Of a stretch of DNA of 24,339 nt, positions 17,075 to 24,339 are shown piece after piece (position 1 is the first letter of the stretch; each line of letters opens with the position of its first letter). The notes beneath the pieces are model-generated. The model saw only the letters and a list, made by a program, of their open reading frames with translations. It made no database searches and had not been told where the DNA came from. The stretch is taken from positions 1-24,339 of the forward strand of contig JASJBO010000020.1 of NCBI GenBank assembly GCA_030066475.1, read 5' to 3'. A program made the translations under genes and the position numbers. This DNA comes from Myxococcota bacterium. GTDB taxonomy: Bacteria; Myxococcota_A; UBA9160; PR03.

Positions 17075-18679
17075 ATGCACTTGAGGCTTTTCCCCCGTCC
17101 GGCCGCTGCCCAATCCACGCTCCTGCCCCTCGTCCTCGCGGCGGCGCTGCTGGCGGGAACCGCCTCGACGGCCGTCGCCGTCTCGTCGTACGCGACCTCG
17201 GCCGCGGACGAGGTCGGCTCCTCGACCGGTGCCGCCGTCGTGGCGCTGGGGGTCCCGGACTACCTCTTCGTGAACGATGCCGGCCTGCCGTTCGGCGGCA
17301 CGAACACCGACGTCTTCGACCCGGGCGAGGCCACCGTGCTCGCGTTCGACGCGCCGCTGCGCGACATCCCGGGGCAGGAGGACCTCGTGGTCTCGGCCTT
17401 CGTGGGAGGGGCCGGCGCCACCGACGACGCCCAGGTCCAGGTCGAGGTCAGCGAGGACGGCGTGATCTTCGTGGTCGTCGGCGCCTTCAGCACGGGGGAC
17501 GCGCGCACCTCCTACCCGCTGATTCCCGAGCGCGCCCACGAGAGCGTCAAGCACTTCGCGATCGACTTCGCCGGGGCCGCCGACTTCGTGACCCACGTGC
17601 GCATCAGCAACCTCTCCGGCACGGCGGAGGGCCTGCGCCTCGACGCGGTCGAGGGGCTCCACCCCGACCTGGTCACCTCCGCCGGCTTCGAGATCCGCTT
17701 CGAGCGCTTCCGCGGCCCCACGGTCGAGCGCTTCCGGGTCCGCATCAAGAACCTGGCGGATCCGGGGGGCGTCGGGGTCCGCTCCTTCCGCATCGACAAG
17801 CCTGCCGGGGCGAACCTCGAGAACACGCTGACCACGCTCTTCGGCCTCGACGGGGACTTCATCTGCGTCGAGAACTGCATCCCCGACAACGGCCCCTCGA
17901 TTCCCCACAGCCTGCACGAGTGGTCCGAGGACGGCGTCAGCGTCGCTCCGGCCGGAGTCGGGCTCGAGCCGGGACGGCAGGCGGCCCACGACCGGCTCGG
18001 CACCACCGACAACTTCGACCTCGACACGGCCGGCAGCACCTTCCTCGCGGGCTTCTCGTTCACGGTCTGGTTCACCGATGGCTCGAGCCACACGTTCGAC
18101 TGGGACAACGACGTGGTGGGCACCGACGTGACAGGGATGCTCTACCAGAAGTACCTCGTCTGGACCCCCACGCCCGCCGTCAGCGGGCCCCACCTGTCGC
18201 ACTACTACGAGTTCCTCGGCCAGCCGGCGTGCTCCGACGGCGAGGACAACGACGGCGACGGGATCGTCGACCTGGCCGACCCGGGCTGCGACGACGCCTC
18301 GGACGACTCCGAGCAGTCGGAGGCCCTGCCGTGCGACGACGGCGAGGACAACGACGGCGACGGCTGGACCGACTACCGGCCCGACGCCTCGGGCGACCCC
18401 GGCTGCTTCGCACCGGACTCGGCCACGGAGTCGCCACAGTGCCAGGACGGCATCGACAACGACACGTGGCCCGGCACGGACTTCGACGGCGGCGAGTCCA
18501 TCCTCGGCGTGGGCAACGGGGATCCGAACGGCGCAGATCCGCAGTGCACCGCCTTCTGGGACGACAAGGAGGGGTCGAGCTGTGGCCTCGGTGCCGAGCT
18601 GGCCCTGCTGCTCCCGCTCCTCGCGGGGCTCCGGGGCCGAGCGCGGCGCCGCTCGCGCGGCCTAGTCGCGGAAGCCTGA
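17075..18679 (+). CDS. Exported protein with MopE-like D-rich cysteine repeats and SCGLG C-terminal sorting-type tail
   Basis: The protein has 534 residues. The ATG at 17075 has GGGAGG (17061-17066) 8 bases upstream. A Sec signal peptide covers about 1-35 (LLPLVLAAALLAGTASTAVA). The body (about 40-380) is beta-rich and unrecognised. Three cysteine-bracketed acidic repeats follow, at Cys386 (CSDGEDNDGDGIVD, closing with DPGC), Cys420 (CDDGEDNDGDGWTD, closing with GDPGC) and Cys456 (CQDGIDNDTWPGTD, closing with DPQC). The DxDxDG pattern is known from MopE-like calcium-binding surface proteins. The end is SCGLGAELALLLPLLAGL (Cys503) followed by RGRARRRSRG: a Gly/Cys motif, a hydrophobic helix and an Arg cluster, the layout of prokaryotic C-terminal sorting signals. 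A surface-anchored or sorted calcium-binding protein is inferred. Its 3' end overlaps that of the VTC gene by 18 bp. Confidence 0.85.
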   Translation: MHLRLFPRPAAAQSTLLPLVLAAALLAGTASTAVAVSSYATSAADEVGSSTGAAVVALGVPDYLFVNDAGLPFGGTNTDVFDPGEATVLAFDAPLRDIPGQEDLVVSAFVGGAGATDDAQVQVEVSEDGVIFVVVGAFSTGDARTSYPLIPERAHESVKHFAIDFAGAADFVTHVRISNLSGTAEGLRLDAVEGLHPDLVTSAGFEIRFERFRGPTVERFRVRIKNLADPGGVGVRSFRIDKPAGANLENTLTTLFGLDGDFICVENCIPDNGPSIPHSLHEWSEDGVSVAPAGVGLEPGRQAAHDRLGTTDNFDLDTAGSTFLAGFSFTVWFTDGSSHTFDWDNDVVGTDVTGMLYQKYLVWTPTPAVSGPHLSHYYEFLGQPACSDGEDNDGDGIVDLADPGCDDASDDSEQSEALPCDDGEDNDGDGWTDYRPDASGDPGCFAPDSATESPQCQDGIDNDTWPGTDFDGGESILGVGNGDPNGADPQCTAFWDDKEGSSCGLGAELALLLPLLAGLRGRARRRSRGLVAEA

Positions 18680-19369
18680 CAGCCGCTCGATCCCGTAGAC
18701 GTACTTCGAGTTCTTGCTCAGCAGGAACGGCAGGCCGGCCGCGATGCGCCCGGCGTCGGGGTCGTCGCCGACGTCGTACTTGAGCTCGAGGATCGTCAGG
18801 TCCCGCTCGCGGTACTCCGACACCGGTCCCCAGGCCCTTCCGTTCACGACGTGGAAGCTCATCTCGGTGTCCATGGTCATGCGGAAGCGCGCGTCCGCGG
18901 TGCGGTAGTAGCGCCGGTGGTAGCGGTTGAAGAGCGCCGGCCCCGCCGTGGACAGCAGCTCGTCGGCCTCGCTGTCGGCGGCGCGCACGCGGCTGCGCAC
19001 CTTCTCCAGGTCGAAGCTCCCGTCGAAGTCGAAGGGCTCGAGGGGATAGTGGCGCTTGGTGCCGACCAGGCCGCGCTTGATCTTGACCTCGAGCACCGGG
19101 CGCTCGAGGTGGCCGTGAGCGTCCCCGTACCAGCGGATGCGGAGCTTCGCGCGGCTCCATGAGCCGTCCACGTGCGTGATGAAGTTCGCCAGGCCCGGCG
19201 AGTCGAGGTAGATGTTGTTCACGAAGCGCGGGGGGTACGCGTCGATGAAGTGGGCCGGGTGCAGCTTGAGCATCAGCTCCAGCTCCTGGGGCGAGCTTCT
19301 CCAGGCCTGGTACTTGCGCTCGAAGCGGTAGCTCTGGTCAGCGGGCGGCGACGTCGTCCGCGACTTCAT
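18662..19369 (-). CDS. VTC-domain protein (polyphosphate polymerase-like)
   Basis: The protein has 235 residues and consists of a VTC domain alone, of the triphosphate-tunnel superfamily. Tunnel motifs are in order: YRFERKYQ near the start, FVNNIYLDS, KLRIRWYGD, LEVKIKRG, the Arg/Tyr-rich FNRYHRRYYRT, FRMTMDTEMSF, and ILELKYD near the end. These basic and acidic strands line the tunnel that binds polyphosphate and metal in yeast Vtc4. In yeast the domain makes polyphosphate from ATP; bacterial stand-alone versions are usually next to a DUF4956 membrane protein, as here. The start ATG (19367-19369) lies inside the end of the CotH-like gene (32-bp overlap), with AAGG upstream, so translational coupling is likely. 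No membrane segment is present, so membrane placement would come from the DUF4956 partner. Confidence 0.87.
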   Translation of the reverse strand: MKSRTTSPPADQSYRFERKYQAWRSSPQELELMLKLHPAHFIDAYPPRFVNNIYLDSPGLANFITHVDGSWSRAKLRIRWYGDAHGHLERPVLEVKIKRGLVGTKRHYPLEPFDFDGSFDLEKVRSRVRAADSEADELLSTAGPALFNRYHRRYYRTADARFRMTMDTEMSFHVVNGRAWGPVSEYRERDLTILELKYDVGDDPDAGRIAAGLPFLLSKNSKYVYGIERLSGFRD

Positions 19370-21962
19370 AGAGGATCGCCTTGATGTTCTCGTCCGCGGC
19401 GGTGGGGACCTCGACCCCGTCGATCGTGGCCGTGCTGCCCCGCTCCACGAGGTGACGGACCTCCGTCTCCTCGCTGCCGAACCCCTCCACCCGGACGGCC
19501 GCAGGCCCGAACTCGGGCTTCTTCTGGAACGCGGCGATCCCCCAGGTGCACTGGCTCAGGGCGACGTCGCGCACCGCCAGCTTGGAGCTGTCCTTGCTGG
19601 CCAGCGCGACGTTCGCACCGCGGATCCGGACGCGGGTCGCCACGAGCTCGCTCGCCTCGCCGGTGCTGATGCCCTTGTCCCCGGCGCCGTCCACCAGCAC
19701 GTTGTCGACCTGCACGACGCTGCCCGAGACGTCGATCGCGTCGTTCTCGTTGGCGATGAAGCGGCTGTTGGCGATCCGCCCCCGGCAGAAGTCGGCGTCG
19801 AAGGCGTCGGAGGTGGCGCCCCGGAAGGTGACGTCGTCGATCACGAACTCGGTCCGGACGACGTTCAGCGAGTCCTCCGCGATGTTGGACGCGAACTCCG
19901 CGTGGAGGATCGTGACCGGCGATTCGTAGAAGGTGACCGCGCCGGTGAGGTTCAGTCCCGGCTCGCGCGGCTCCCCCAGGCCCTCGAAGCGGACGTGCTC
20001 GAGCCGCGAGCGGCCGCCGGCCTGGAGCACGAGGACGCTGCCTCCGGCGTCGCCGCGGGAGACGACCCGGACGGGAGCCCGCTCGGACCCGACGAGCTCG
20101 AGCGGCGAGTAGGAGAGCAGCCGGACGGAGCCGGCGAGCTCGAGGCGGGTGCCCGGCCCGGCTGCCAGCACCCAGCCGGCGGGGACGATCAGGTCGCGCT
20201 CCAGGCGCCAGACGCCGCTCGGAACCACCAGCCGGCGCGCGGCGACGTCCCGCTCGATGAAGGGGAACTCCTCCACGTTCGGGGCGCGGCGCGTCAGATC
20301 GGCGCTCGGCTCGCGGTCGCTGCCGGTGGGATGCGGCGTCAGCGCCACGCGCGCCTCCGCGCGGGTGCCGAGGATGCCGTACACGAGCGAGGCCGCTGCC
20401 GGGCTCCAGCCGCTGTCGGAGCGGTCGCCCAGCGGGACCCGCAGCGCCTGGTAGCTCACCGGCTTGCCGGGCGCGCGGGGCTCCAGCGTCAGGGGCGGCA
20501 GGGACTCGCGGGCACCGGCCGGCGCGCCTCCCCAGTCGATGCCGCGCACCTGGACGGGCAGCGCGTGCAGATTGCCGACTCGGAGCTCCACCGCGTCCCC
20601 GTCCACCGACTCGACGAAGGCCCGAAGCGCCGCTTCCGGCGCCAGCATCGTCCGCAGGTAGTCCTGGTTGCGGCGCAGCGTTGCGACGGGGGCGCGCTTC
20701 TGGGGGAACTCCCGGTGCAGTACGGACAGGGATTCCGTCATCTCGGGCTCGAGCGCGGCGAGCAGGGCGTCCAGGTAGGCGGGATCGGCCACCCGCTCCA
20801 GCTCGCCGAGATAGCGCTCGTAGAAGTCGCGGTCGCGGAAGAGCGCCGCGCGGAAGCGATGCTCGACGGGCACCACCTGCCCGCTGCGGTTGCGGACGCG
20901 CCCTTCCATCGGGCTCAGCGCGAGCGTCTCCCCGCCGAGCCCGTCGAAGGCGATGGGCTCGAGGCGGCCGGTGATCGGGTTGTAGTAGAAGCGGATGTTG
21001 TGCCAGCGCGCGCCGTGCTCGGCGCCCATCAGGTCGACGACGGCGAAGTAGGTGGCCAGCAGGCCCGTGTCGAAGACCTCGCTCGTGGTGAGCTCGCCGA
21101 GCCGGAATCGCTCCAGGAGCTGGACCCCCTTCAGGTACTGCTCGCGCAGGACCGGGTCCGCCAGGGTCCGGGCCGTCCGGAAGCCGTCGACTCCGCTCGC
21201 TTCGTAATCGCCGGTCCCGGTCGAGGCGGAGCCGCCGAAGGGAAGCAGCTGGTCGTACACCTCGCGCCACATCAGCGCCTCGTCGAAGCGGAGGATCGGG
21301 CCCTCGCGCCGCTCGCGGTGCTCCACGAGCTGCTTGTCGAAGTGCTCCTCCAGCGCGTAGATGCCGAGCGACTTCCCGTTCAGCGTCACGTCGACGAACT
21401 CGTAGCGAAGGGCGACGATCCCCTCGCGGAGCATCGCCCGGTGGTAGATCCACTCGGAGAGGTCGTTGCGCGCGGCGGGGTGATGGATGGAGAAACGCCG
21501 CATGCCGAAGAGCGTGCCGCCGCCCTTGACGTCCAGCCGGAACGACCACTTGTCTCCGTGGAGGTGGGCGACCGAGTCGCCCTTCAGCCGCATGCGCACC
21601 TTGACGCTCTCGTCGCCCGCCCGGACCCGGGCCGGCACCCACGAGTCGTCGGTGGCGACGACCGAGCCCGCTTCCAGCGCCCGCTCCCGGTAGAACTCGA
21701 GCGTCCGGAAGTCGTCGAACTTGACGTCGATCTCGAGGCTCGTGGGCCGGACGAGCCGGGCCCGCAGGTAGTTGCCCGGCGTCGCCAGCCCGCCCTCCAG
21801 GATGGGCCGCACGACGGTGCCGAAGAACCCGGTCTTCTGGGCGGCGGCGCCGATGACGAAGACGAGCGCCGACCAGGCGCCCAGCACCACGAGGAGTCGC
21901 AGCCGGCGGCTGCGCCACAGCGCGCGCGGCAGGTCCGGCCCGGATTGGCGGACGACGATCAT
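19338..21962 (-). CDS. Membrane-anchored CotH-like kinase fused to a right-handed parallel beta-helix domain
   Basis: The protein has 874 residues. One N-terminal membrane segment (about 22-42, LRLLVVLGAWSALVFVIGAA) places the rest outside the cytoplasm. The CotH-type domain (about 100-440) shows RMRLKGDSVAHLHGDKWSFR, IYHRAMLREGIVALRYEFVD, LNGKSLGIYALEEHFD and HNIRFYYNPITGRLEPIAFD, the last ending at Asp340, the likely metal-binding aspartate. CotH proteins are atypical secreted protein kinases first known from Bacillus spore coats. From about 575 to 850 follows a parallel beta-helix with repeating short strands (PAGWVLAAGPGTRLELAG, VTFRGATSDAFDADFCRG, SGSVVQVDNVLVDGAGDKG), as in NosD-like carbohydrate-binding or -modifying proteins. 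It starts 8 bases after the DUF4956 gene and overlaps the VTC gene, so the three form one operon. Confidence 0.87.
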   Translation of the reverse strand: MIVVRQSGPDLPRALWRSRRLRLLVVLGAWSALVFVIGAAAQKTGFFGTVVRPILEGGLATPGNYLRARLVRPTSLEIDVKFDDFRTLEFYRERALEAGSVVATDDSWVPARVRAGDESVKVRMRLKGDSVAHLHGDKWSFRLDVKGGGTLFGMRRFSIHHPAARNDLSEWIYHRAMLREGIVALRYEFVDVTLNGKSLGIYALEEHFDKQLVEHRERREGPILRFDEALMWREVYDQLLPFGGSASTGTGDYEASGVDGFRTARTLADPVLREQYLKGVQLLERFRLGELTTSEVFDTGLLATYFAVVDLMGAEHGARWHNIRFYYNPITGRLEPIAFDGLGGETLALSPMEGRVRNRSGQVVPVEHRFRAALFRDRDFYERYLGELERVADPAYLDALLAALEPEMTESLSVLHREFPQKRAPVATLRRNQDYLRTMLAPEAALRAFVESVDGDAVELRVGNLHALPVQVRGIDWGGAPAGARESLPPLTLEPRAPGKPVSYQALRVPLGDRSDSGWSPAAASLVYGILGTRAEARVALTPHPTGSDREPSADLTRRAPNVEEFPFIERDVAARRLVVPSGVWRLERDLIVPAGWVLAAGPGTRLELAGSVRLLSYSPLELVGSERAPVRVVSRGDAGGSVLVLQAGGRSRLEHVRFEGLGEPREPGLNLTGAVTFYESPVTILHAEFASNIAEDSLNVVRTEFVIDDVTFRGATSDAFDADFCRGRIANSRFIANENDAIDVSGSVVQVDNVLVDGAGDKGISTGEASELVATRVRIRGANVALASKDSSKLAVRDVALSQCTWGIAAFQKKPEFGPAAVRVEGFGSEETEVRHLVERGSTATIDGVEVPTAADENIKAILYEVADDVAAR

Positions 21963-21970
21963 CGCCGGAT

Positions 21971-22669
21971 CTAGGGCAGGGCATTGCTGTCGATGAAGCT
22001 GACGCTCATCGACGGATCATAGGCTTCGAGGGCGCGCTTGGCCTGATCGAGCTGCTCGAAGCTCGAGAAGCTGACGCGGTAGGACACCTCGAGCCCCGAC
22101 TCCAGCTGATCGAATCGCTTCATGTCCAGCTCCGAGCACTCCGACCGCAGGACCTCGGTGATGCCGCTCAGGGTCGCGCTCGCATCGCGGCTTCCCACGG
22201 TGAGGTAGAGGTTGCTGGCCGCCGCCGGGGTCCCCCCGGCCTGGCGCAGCCACATCACGCCCATGATGATCACGAAGGCCGTCAGGGTGACGAGCCACTG
22301 GTTGGCCCCGAAGCCGAGTCCGATGCTGATCGTGAGGAACAGGTACGCGAGCTCTTCGGGCTCCTTGATCGCGGTCCGGAAGCGGATGATCGAGAGCGCG
22401 CCCACCAGGCCGAGCGACAGCGCGAGCGACGACTTCACGATGGTGATGATCAGCATCGTGGTCATCCCGATGGCCGCGAAGTTGCGCGCGAAGGCGCTGC
22501 GATTGGACAGCGAGTGGCCGTAGTGGCGATAGAAGAGGCCGAGCAGGTAGCAGAGCACGGCGGTCGCGATCAGTCCGGGGACGAACTGCCAGATGGGGAC
22601 CGTGGGAGCGGTCTCCACCAGGAACTGGCGAATGTCGGCGAGGCTCTGCGGCGCGGCGGTCGGGTTCAC
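21971..22669 (-). CDS. DUF4956 multi-pass membrane protein
   Basis: The protein has 232 residues from the GTG at 22667-22669 (VNPTAAPQSLADIRQF). Four membrane helices lie at about 25-50, 70-95, 100-140 and 150-170. The DUF4956 signature GLVGALSIIRFRTAIKEPEE is followed by LAYLFLTISIGLGFGANQW. A soluble C-terminal alpha/beta domain ends SMSVSFIDSNALP. The family has no proven activity; it is repeatedly found beside VTC and CotH genes and is taken as their membrane partner. The start is uncertain: the frame stays open to an ATG at 22876, but that extra part is a low-complexity SRAH/SRAC repeat made by the 12-bp tandem repeats and the shorter form fits the usual family length. No strong Shine-Dalgarno supports either. 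Confidence 0.83.
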   Translation of the reverse strand: MNPTAAPQSLADIRQFLVETAPTVPIWQFVPGLIATAVLCYLLGLFYRHYGHSLSNRSAFARNFAAIGMTTMLIITIVKSSLALSLGLVGALSIIRFRTAIKEPEELAYLFLTISIGLGFGANQWLVTLTAFVIIMGVMWLRQAGGTPAAASNLYLTVGSRDASATLSGITEVLRSECSELDMKRFDQLESGLEVSYRVSFSSFEQLDQAKRALEAYDPSMSVSFIDSNALP

Positions 22670-22730
22670 ACTGCTGTTTCCGGAAGATGACGCTTCGGCG
22701 ACATCGTTCGGCTGGAAGTCCAATCCTCTT

Positions 22731-22778
22731 GAGTGAGCTCTCGAGTGAGCTCTCGAGCAAGCTCTTGAGCAAGCCTCG
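22731..22778. repeat. Four tandem 12-bp repeats rich in GAGCTC and CTCGAG
   Basis: The units are GAGTGAGCTCTC (22731-22742), GAGTGAGCTCTC (22743-22754), GAGCAAGCTCTT (22755-22766) and GAGCAAGCCTCG (22767-22778). The first two are identical and the next two diverge by substitution. The palindromes GAGCTC and CTCGAG recur every 12 bp. They lie in the 278-bp region between the DUF4956 operon and the divergent phosphoesterase gene. A TAGGCT (complement of 22789-22794) just upstream for the minus strand could be a -10 box. An operator array or leader element is possible. Confidence 0.7.
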
Positions 22779-22894
22779 CTCTTGCGGCAGCCTAGAGCCG
22801 TCTCGGGCCTGCAGGGGGTGATCGAGTGTCTTTCGACTTCCGCTACGGCAGGCTCGGCGTCCAGCCGAAGTAGCATCTTTCGTCAAACGAGTCA

Positions 22895-22908
22895 CCCCCC
22901 GTGGGGGG
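22895..22908. promoter_or_regulatory. C6/G6 palindrome before the phosphoesterase gene
   Basis: CCCCCCGTGGGGGG forms a near-perfect palindrome (hairpin of 5-6 pairs) 39 bp before the TTG start of the phosphoesterase gene. A similar CCCCC-T-GGGGG stands at 16984-16994, 80 bp before the other gene with an SCGLG tail. Its role is unknown. Confidence 0.3.
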
Positions 22909-22947
22909 CGATCCGCACTGCGGGTCGCTCGGAGATGGGTCTCGATC

Positions 22948-24222
22948 TTGTTGGAACGCCGCATCGCTCTGCTGGCCCTGGTCGCGGGCCTGTCGCTCCT
23001 GTCGCCCGCGCCGGGCGCCGCCCAGGACTACCGGACCGTGGCGATCGTGGGCGACACCCAGGTCCACGTGGGCGGGGGTCGCGACGCCGAGTACGCCGAC
23101 TTTACCGCCATGATCGACTGGATCATCGCCAACAAGGACACGGAGAACATCGACTTCGTGCTCCAGGTGGGCGACATGACGAACCTGGGACTCTGGATGC
23201 CGCTTCCCCCGAGCTGCGATGGGGCCCCGGCGCTCCCGTCCTGGCGGTGCAACGACGGGGGCCAGTGCATCGATCCCCTGCCGGCGGGCTGCTGGCAGAC
23301 CACGCCCAACTGGTGCGCGTCCTGCGCATCGGCCCGGTCGACGGTGGCCAGCGAGTGGGAGCGGTTCGACGCGCAGTTCTCCCGCCTGGAGCCGGACCTG
23401 GAGACGGGATGGACGGGCGTGCCGTACGCCCTGGTTCGCGGCAACCACGACAACGTGGGCGCCTCCCCGGCCACGGACACCGAGATCGCGGGCTACAACC
23501 AGTACTACAGCGAGCAGCGCTTCCAGGCGCTGGAGCAGGCGTTCGCCGGGTCCGATCGCCACTTCGAACATCTCGAGACCTATCCGAGCGAGGACCGGGA
23601 CGGGCACGTCTGGCGCTTCCGCCTGGGCGAGCAGGACGTGATCGTCGTGGGGCCGTCGGTGTGGCCGAGCCGGACGCAGCGCCAGTGGGTCCAGGACGTG
23701 CTGGCCAGGTATCCGCAGACGCCGGCCATCCTGTTGAGCCACGACATGATCGAGCGCAATCCGCTGAAGGTCGAGGTGGTCGACCAGATGCCGGTCGTGG
23801 CGCCCCAGCTCTTCATGACCGTTCAGGGGCACATCAGTCGGGACCAGAAGTCCATCGTGAACATCGCGGGCTACCAGGTCCTGAAGACGGTGAACGACTG
23901 GTCCTACGCGCCGGTCAAATCCTACATGACGCTGGTCCGCTTCTACTTCGAGCCCGCCGGCGTCGATGCGGTCGAGGCCCTGACCTATTCGCCCGCGCTC
24001 GACGAGTTCAACCAGCTGTCCACGAACTACGTCGAGCTGCAGGCCTTCGGCATCGACCAGGACCCCGACCACGACGGGATCATCAATCCGCTCGACGAGT
24101 ACCCCACGATCTACGCCGGGCGCACGGGCGAGAGCTGCGGCCTGGGCATGGAGCTGGCTCCGCTCCTGCTCCTGATCGGTGCCTGGCGAGCTCGAGGTCC
24201 CCGAGCCGTCCTGGGCGGCTGA
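22948..24222 (+). CDS. Exported calcineurin-like metallophosphoesterase with SCGLG C-terminal sorting-type tail
   Basis: The protein has 424 residues from the TTG at 22948 (the next codon is also TTG), with GGAG at 22931. The signal peptide RRIALLALVAGLSLLSP ends near AxA (GAAQ, about residue 26). Phosphoesterase motifs are in order: VGDTQVH (Asp36, with Gln38 where His is usual), QVGDMTN (Asp76), RGNHDN (165-169), LSHD (His265) and QGHIS (His295, Ser where the second His is usual). A Cys-rich insertion (SCDGAP to CASCAS, about 90-130) separates motifs 2 and 3 and may be held by disulfides. Near the end a DPDHDGIINPLDEYP segment resembles a TSP3/dockerin calcium loop. The tail SCGLGMELAPLLLLIGAW (Cys397) with a few Arg after it matches the tail of the 17075-18679 protein. 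The substrate is unknown; a phosphoester or polyphosphate outside the cytoplasm is an inference. Confidence 0.87.
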   Translation: MLERRIALLALVAGLSLLSPAPGAAQDYRTVAIVGDTQVHVGGGRDAEYADFTAMIDWIIANKDTENIDFVLQVGDMTNLGLWMPLPPSCDGAPALPSWRCNDGGQCIDPLPAGCWQTTPNWCASCASARSTVASEWERFDAQFSRLEPDLETGWTGVPYALVRGNHDNVGASPATDTEIAGYNQYYSEQRFQALEQAFAGSDRHFEHLETYPSEDRDGHVWRFRLGEQDVIVVGPSVWPSRTQRQWVQDVLARYPQTPAILLSHDMIERNPLKVEVVDQMPVVAPQLFMTVQGHISRDQKSIVNIAGYQVLKTVNDWSYAPVKSYMTLVRFYFEPAGVDAVEALTYSPALDEFNQLSTNYVELQAFGIDQDPDHDGIINPLDEYPTIYAGRTGESCGLGMELAPLLLLIGAWRARGPRAVLGG

Positions 24223-24266
24223 GCCGCGCTCGCCCGAGGCCGAGACGGTCGCCTAGGCGCTTTCGC

Positions 24267-24337
24267 GGCAGAAGCCCCCTGCAAGCGCCCGCAGGGCGCG
24301 CGCAGTGAGGCGAAGCCGAACGAAGTCCACCAGCTAG
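24267..24337 (+). repeat. Intergenic palindromic repeat, hairpin subtype, copy B
   Basis: The repeat lies 44 bp past the phosphoesterase stop. It begins GGCAGAAGCCCCCTGCAAGC, has the hairpin GCGCCC-GCA-GGGCGC (24285-24299), a diverged core (AGTGAGGCGAAGCC) and the end CGAAGTCCACCAGCTAG. It has the same orientation relative to its upstream gene as copy A. The window ends two bases later. Confidence 0.8.
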
Positions 24338-24339
24338 CG

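Noticed and set aside
19452..21974. Plus-strand open frame of 840 codons opposite the CotH-like gene
   Set aside because: It is a shadow frame caused by high GC at third positions; no motifs, while the minus strand encodes clear CotH and beta-helix sequence.
22731..22778. CRISPR-like array
   Set aside because: The 12-bp units are directly adjacent with no unique spacers, and there are no cas genes.

Overview
The window is about 24.3 kb of very GC-rich DNA (C/G at most third codon positions) with GTG and TTG starts used beside ATG and no rRNA, tRNA, CRISPR array, transposase or phage gene. The gene set suggests a chromosomal segment of a Myxococcota/'deltaproteobacterial'-type organism or a relative. 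The pointers are a cysteine-bracketed D-rich (MopE-like) exported protein, C-terminal Cys-Gly/TM/Arg tails, large GAF and 7TM-type sensor proteins, AidB-like acyl-CoA dehydrogenase and an alkyl-sulfatase lipoprotein. The assignment is an inference from gene content, not from a marker gene.

Left part (1-5.6 kb): the 3' end of a single-pass membrane protein with a coiled-coil tail. Next comes a cytosolic sensor with a Rossmann-like domain, three GAF domains and a degenerate GGDEF domain. On the minus strand lie a membrane-anchored C13 (legumain-family) protease and a BtuF-like protein without a signal peptide. Middle part (5.9-13.5 kb): a coupled pair, AidB-like acyl-CoA dehydrogenase plus beta-hydroxyacid dehydrogenase. 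Then an orphan membrane histidine kinase, a minus-strand cupin/methyltransferase pair joined by a GTGA overlap, and the ABC-F translation factor EttA. Next (13.5-16.9 kb): an SdsA/YjcS-type alkylsulfatase lipoprotein, divergent from a saccharopine-dehydrogenase-like oxidoreductase.

The right third (17-24.3 kb) is the most interesting. A minus-strand operon encodes a DUF4956 membrane protein, a CotH-like kinase fused to a C-terminal parallel beta-helix, and a VTC-domain (polyphosphate polymerase-like) protein, with the last two genes overlapping. On one side it is convergent (18-bp overlap) with a gene for an exported protein with three D-rich cysteine-bracketed repeats. On the other side it is divergent from a gene for an exported calcineurin-like phosphoesterase with altered metal ligands. 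Both exported proteins end in the same SCGLG-x-ELA hydrophobic tail, so the region may encode a cell-surface module combining polyphosphate or phosphotransfer chemistry with sorted calcium-binding proteins.

A family of short GC-rich palindromic intergenic repeats punctuates the window at 3.0, 4.5, 5.7, 8.45, 13.5 and 24.3 kb. All copies share a roughly 35-bp core. One subtype carries an invariant 6-bp hairpin and sits at gene 3' ends; the other forms tandem pairs of about 100 bp. In one case the repeat is the whole space between two convergent genes and meets both stop codons.
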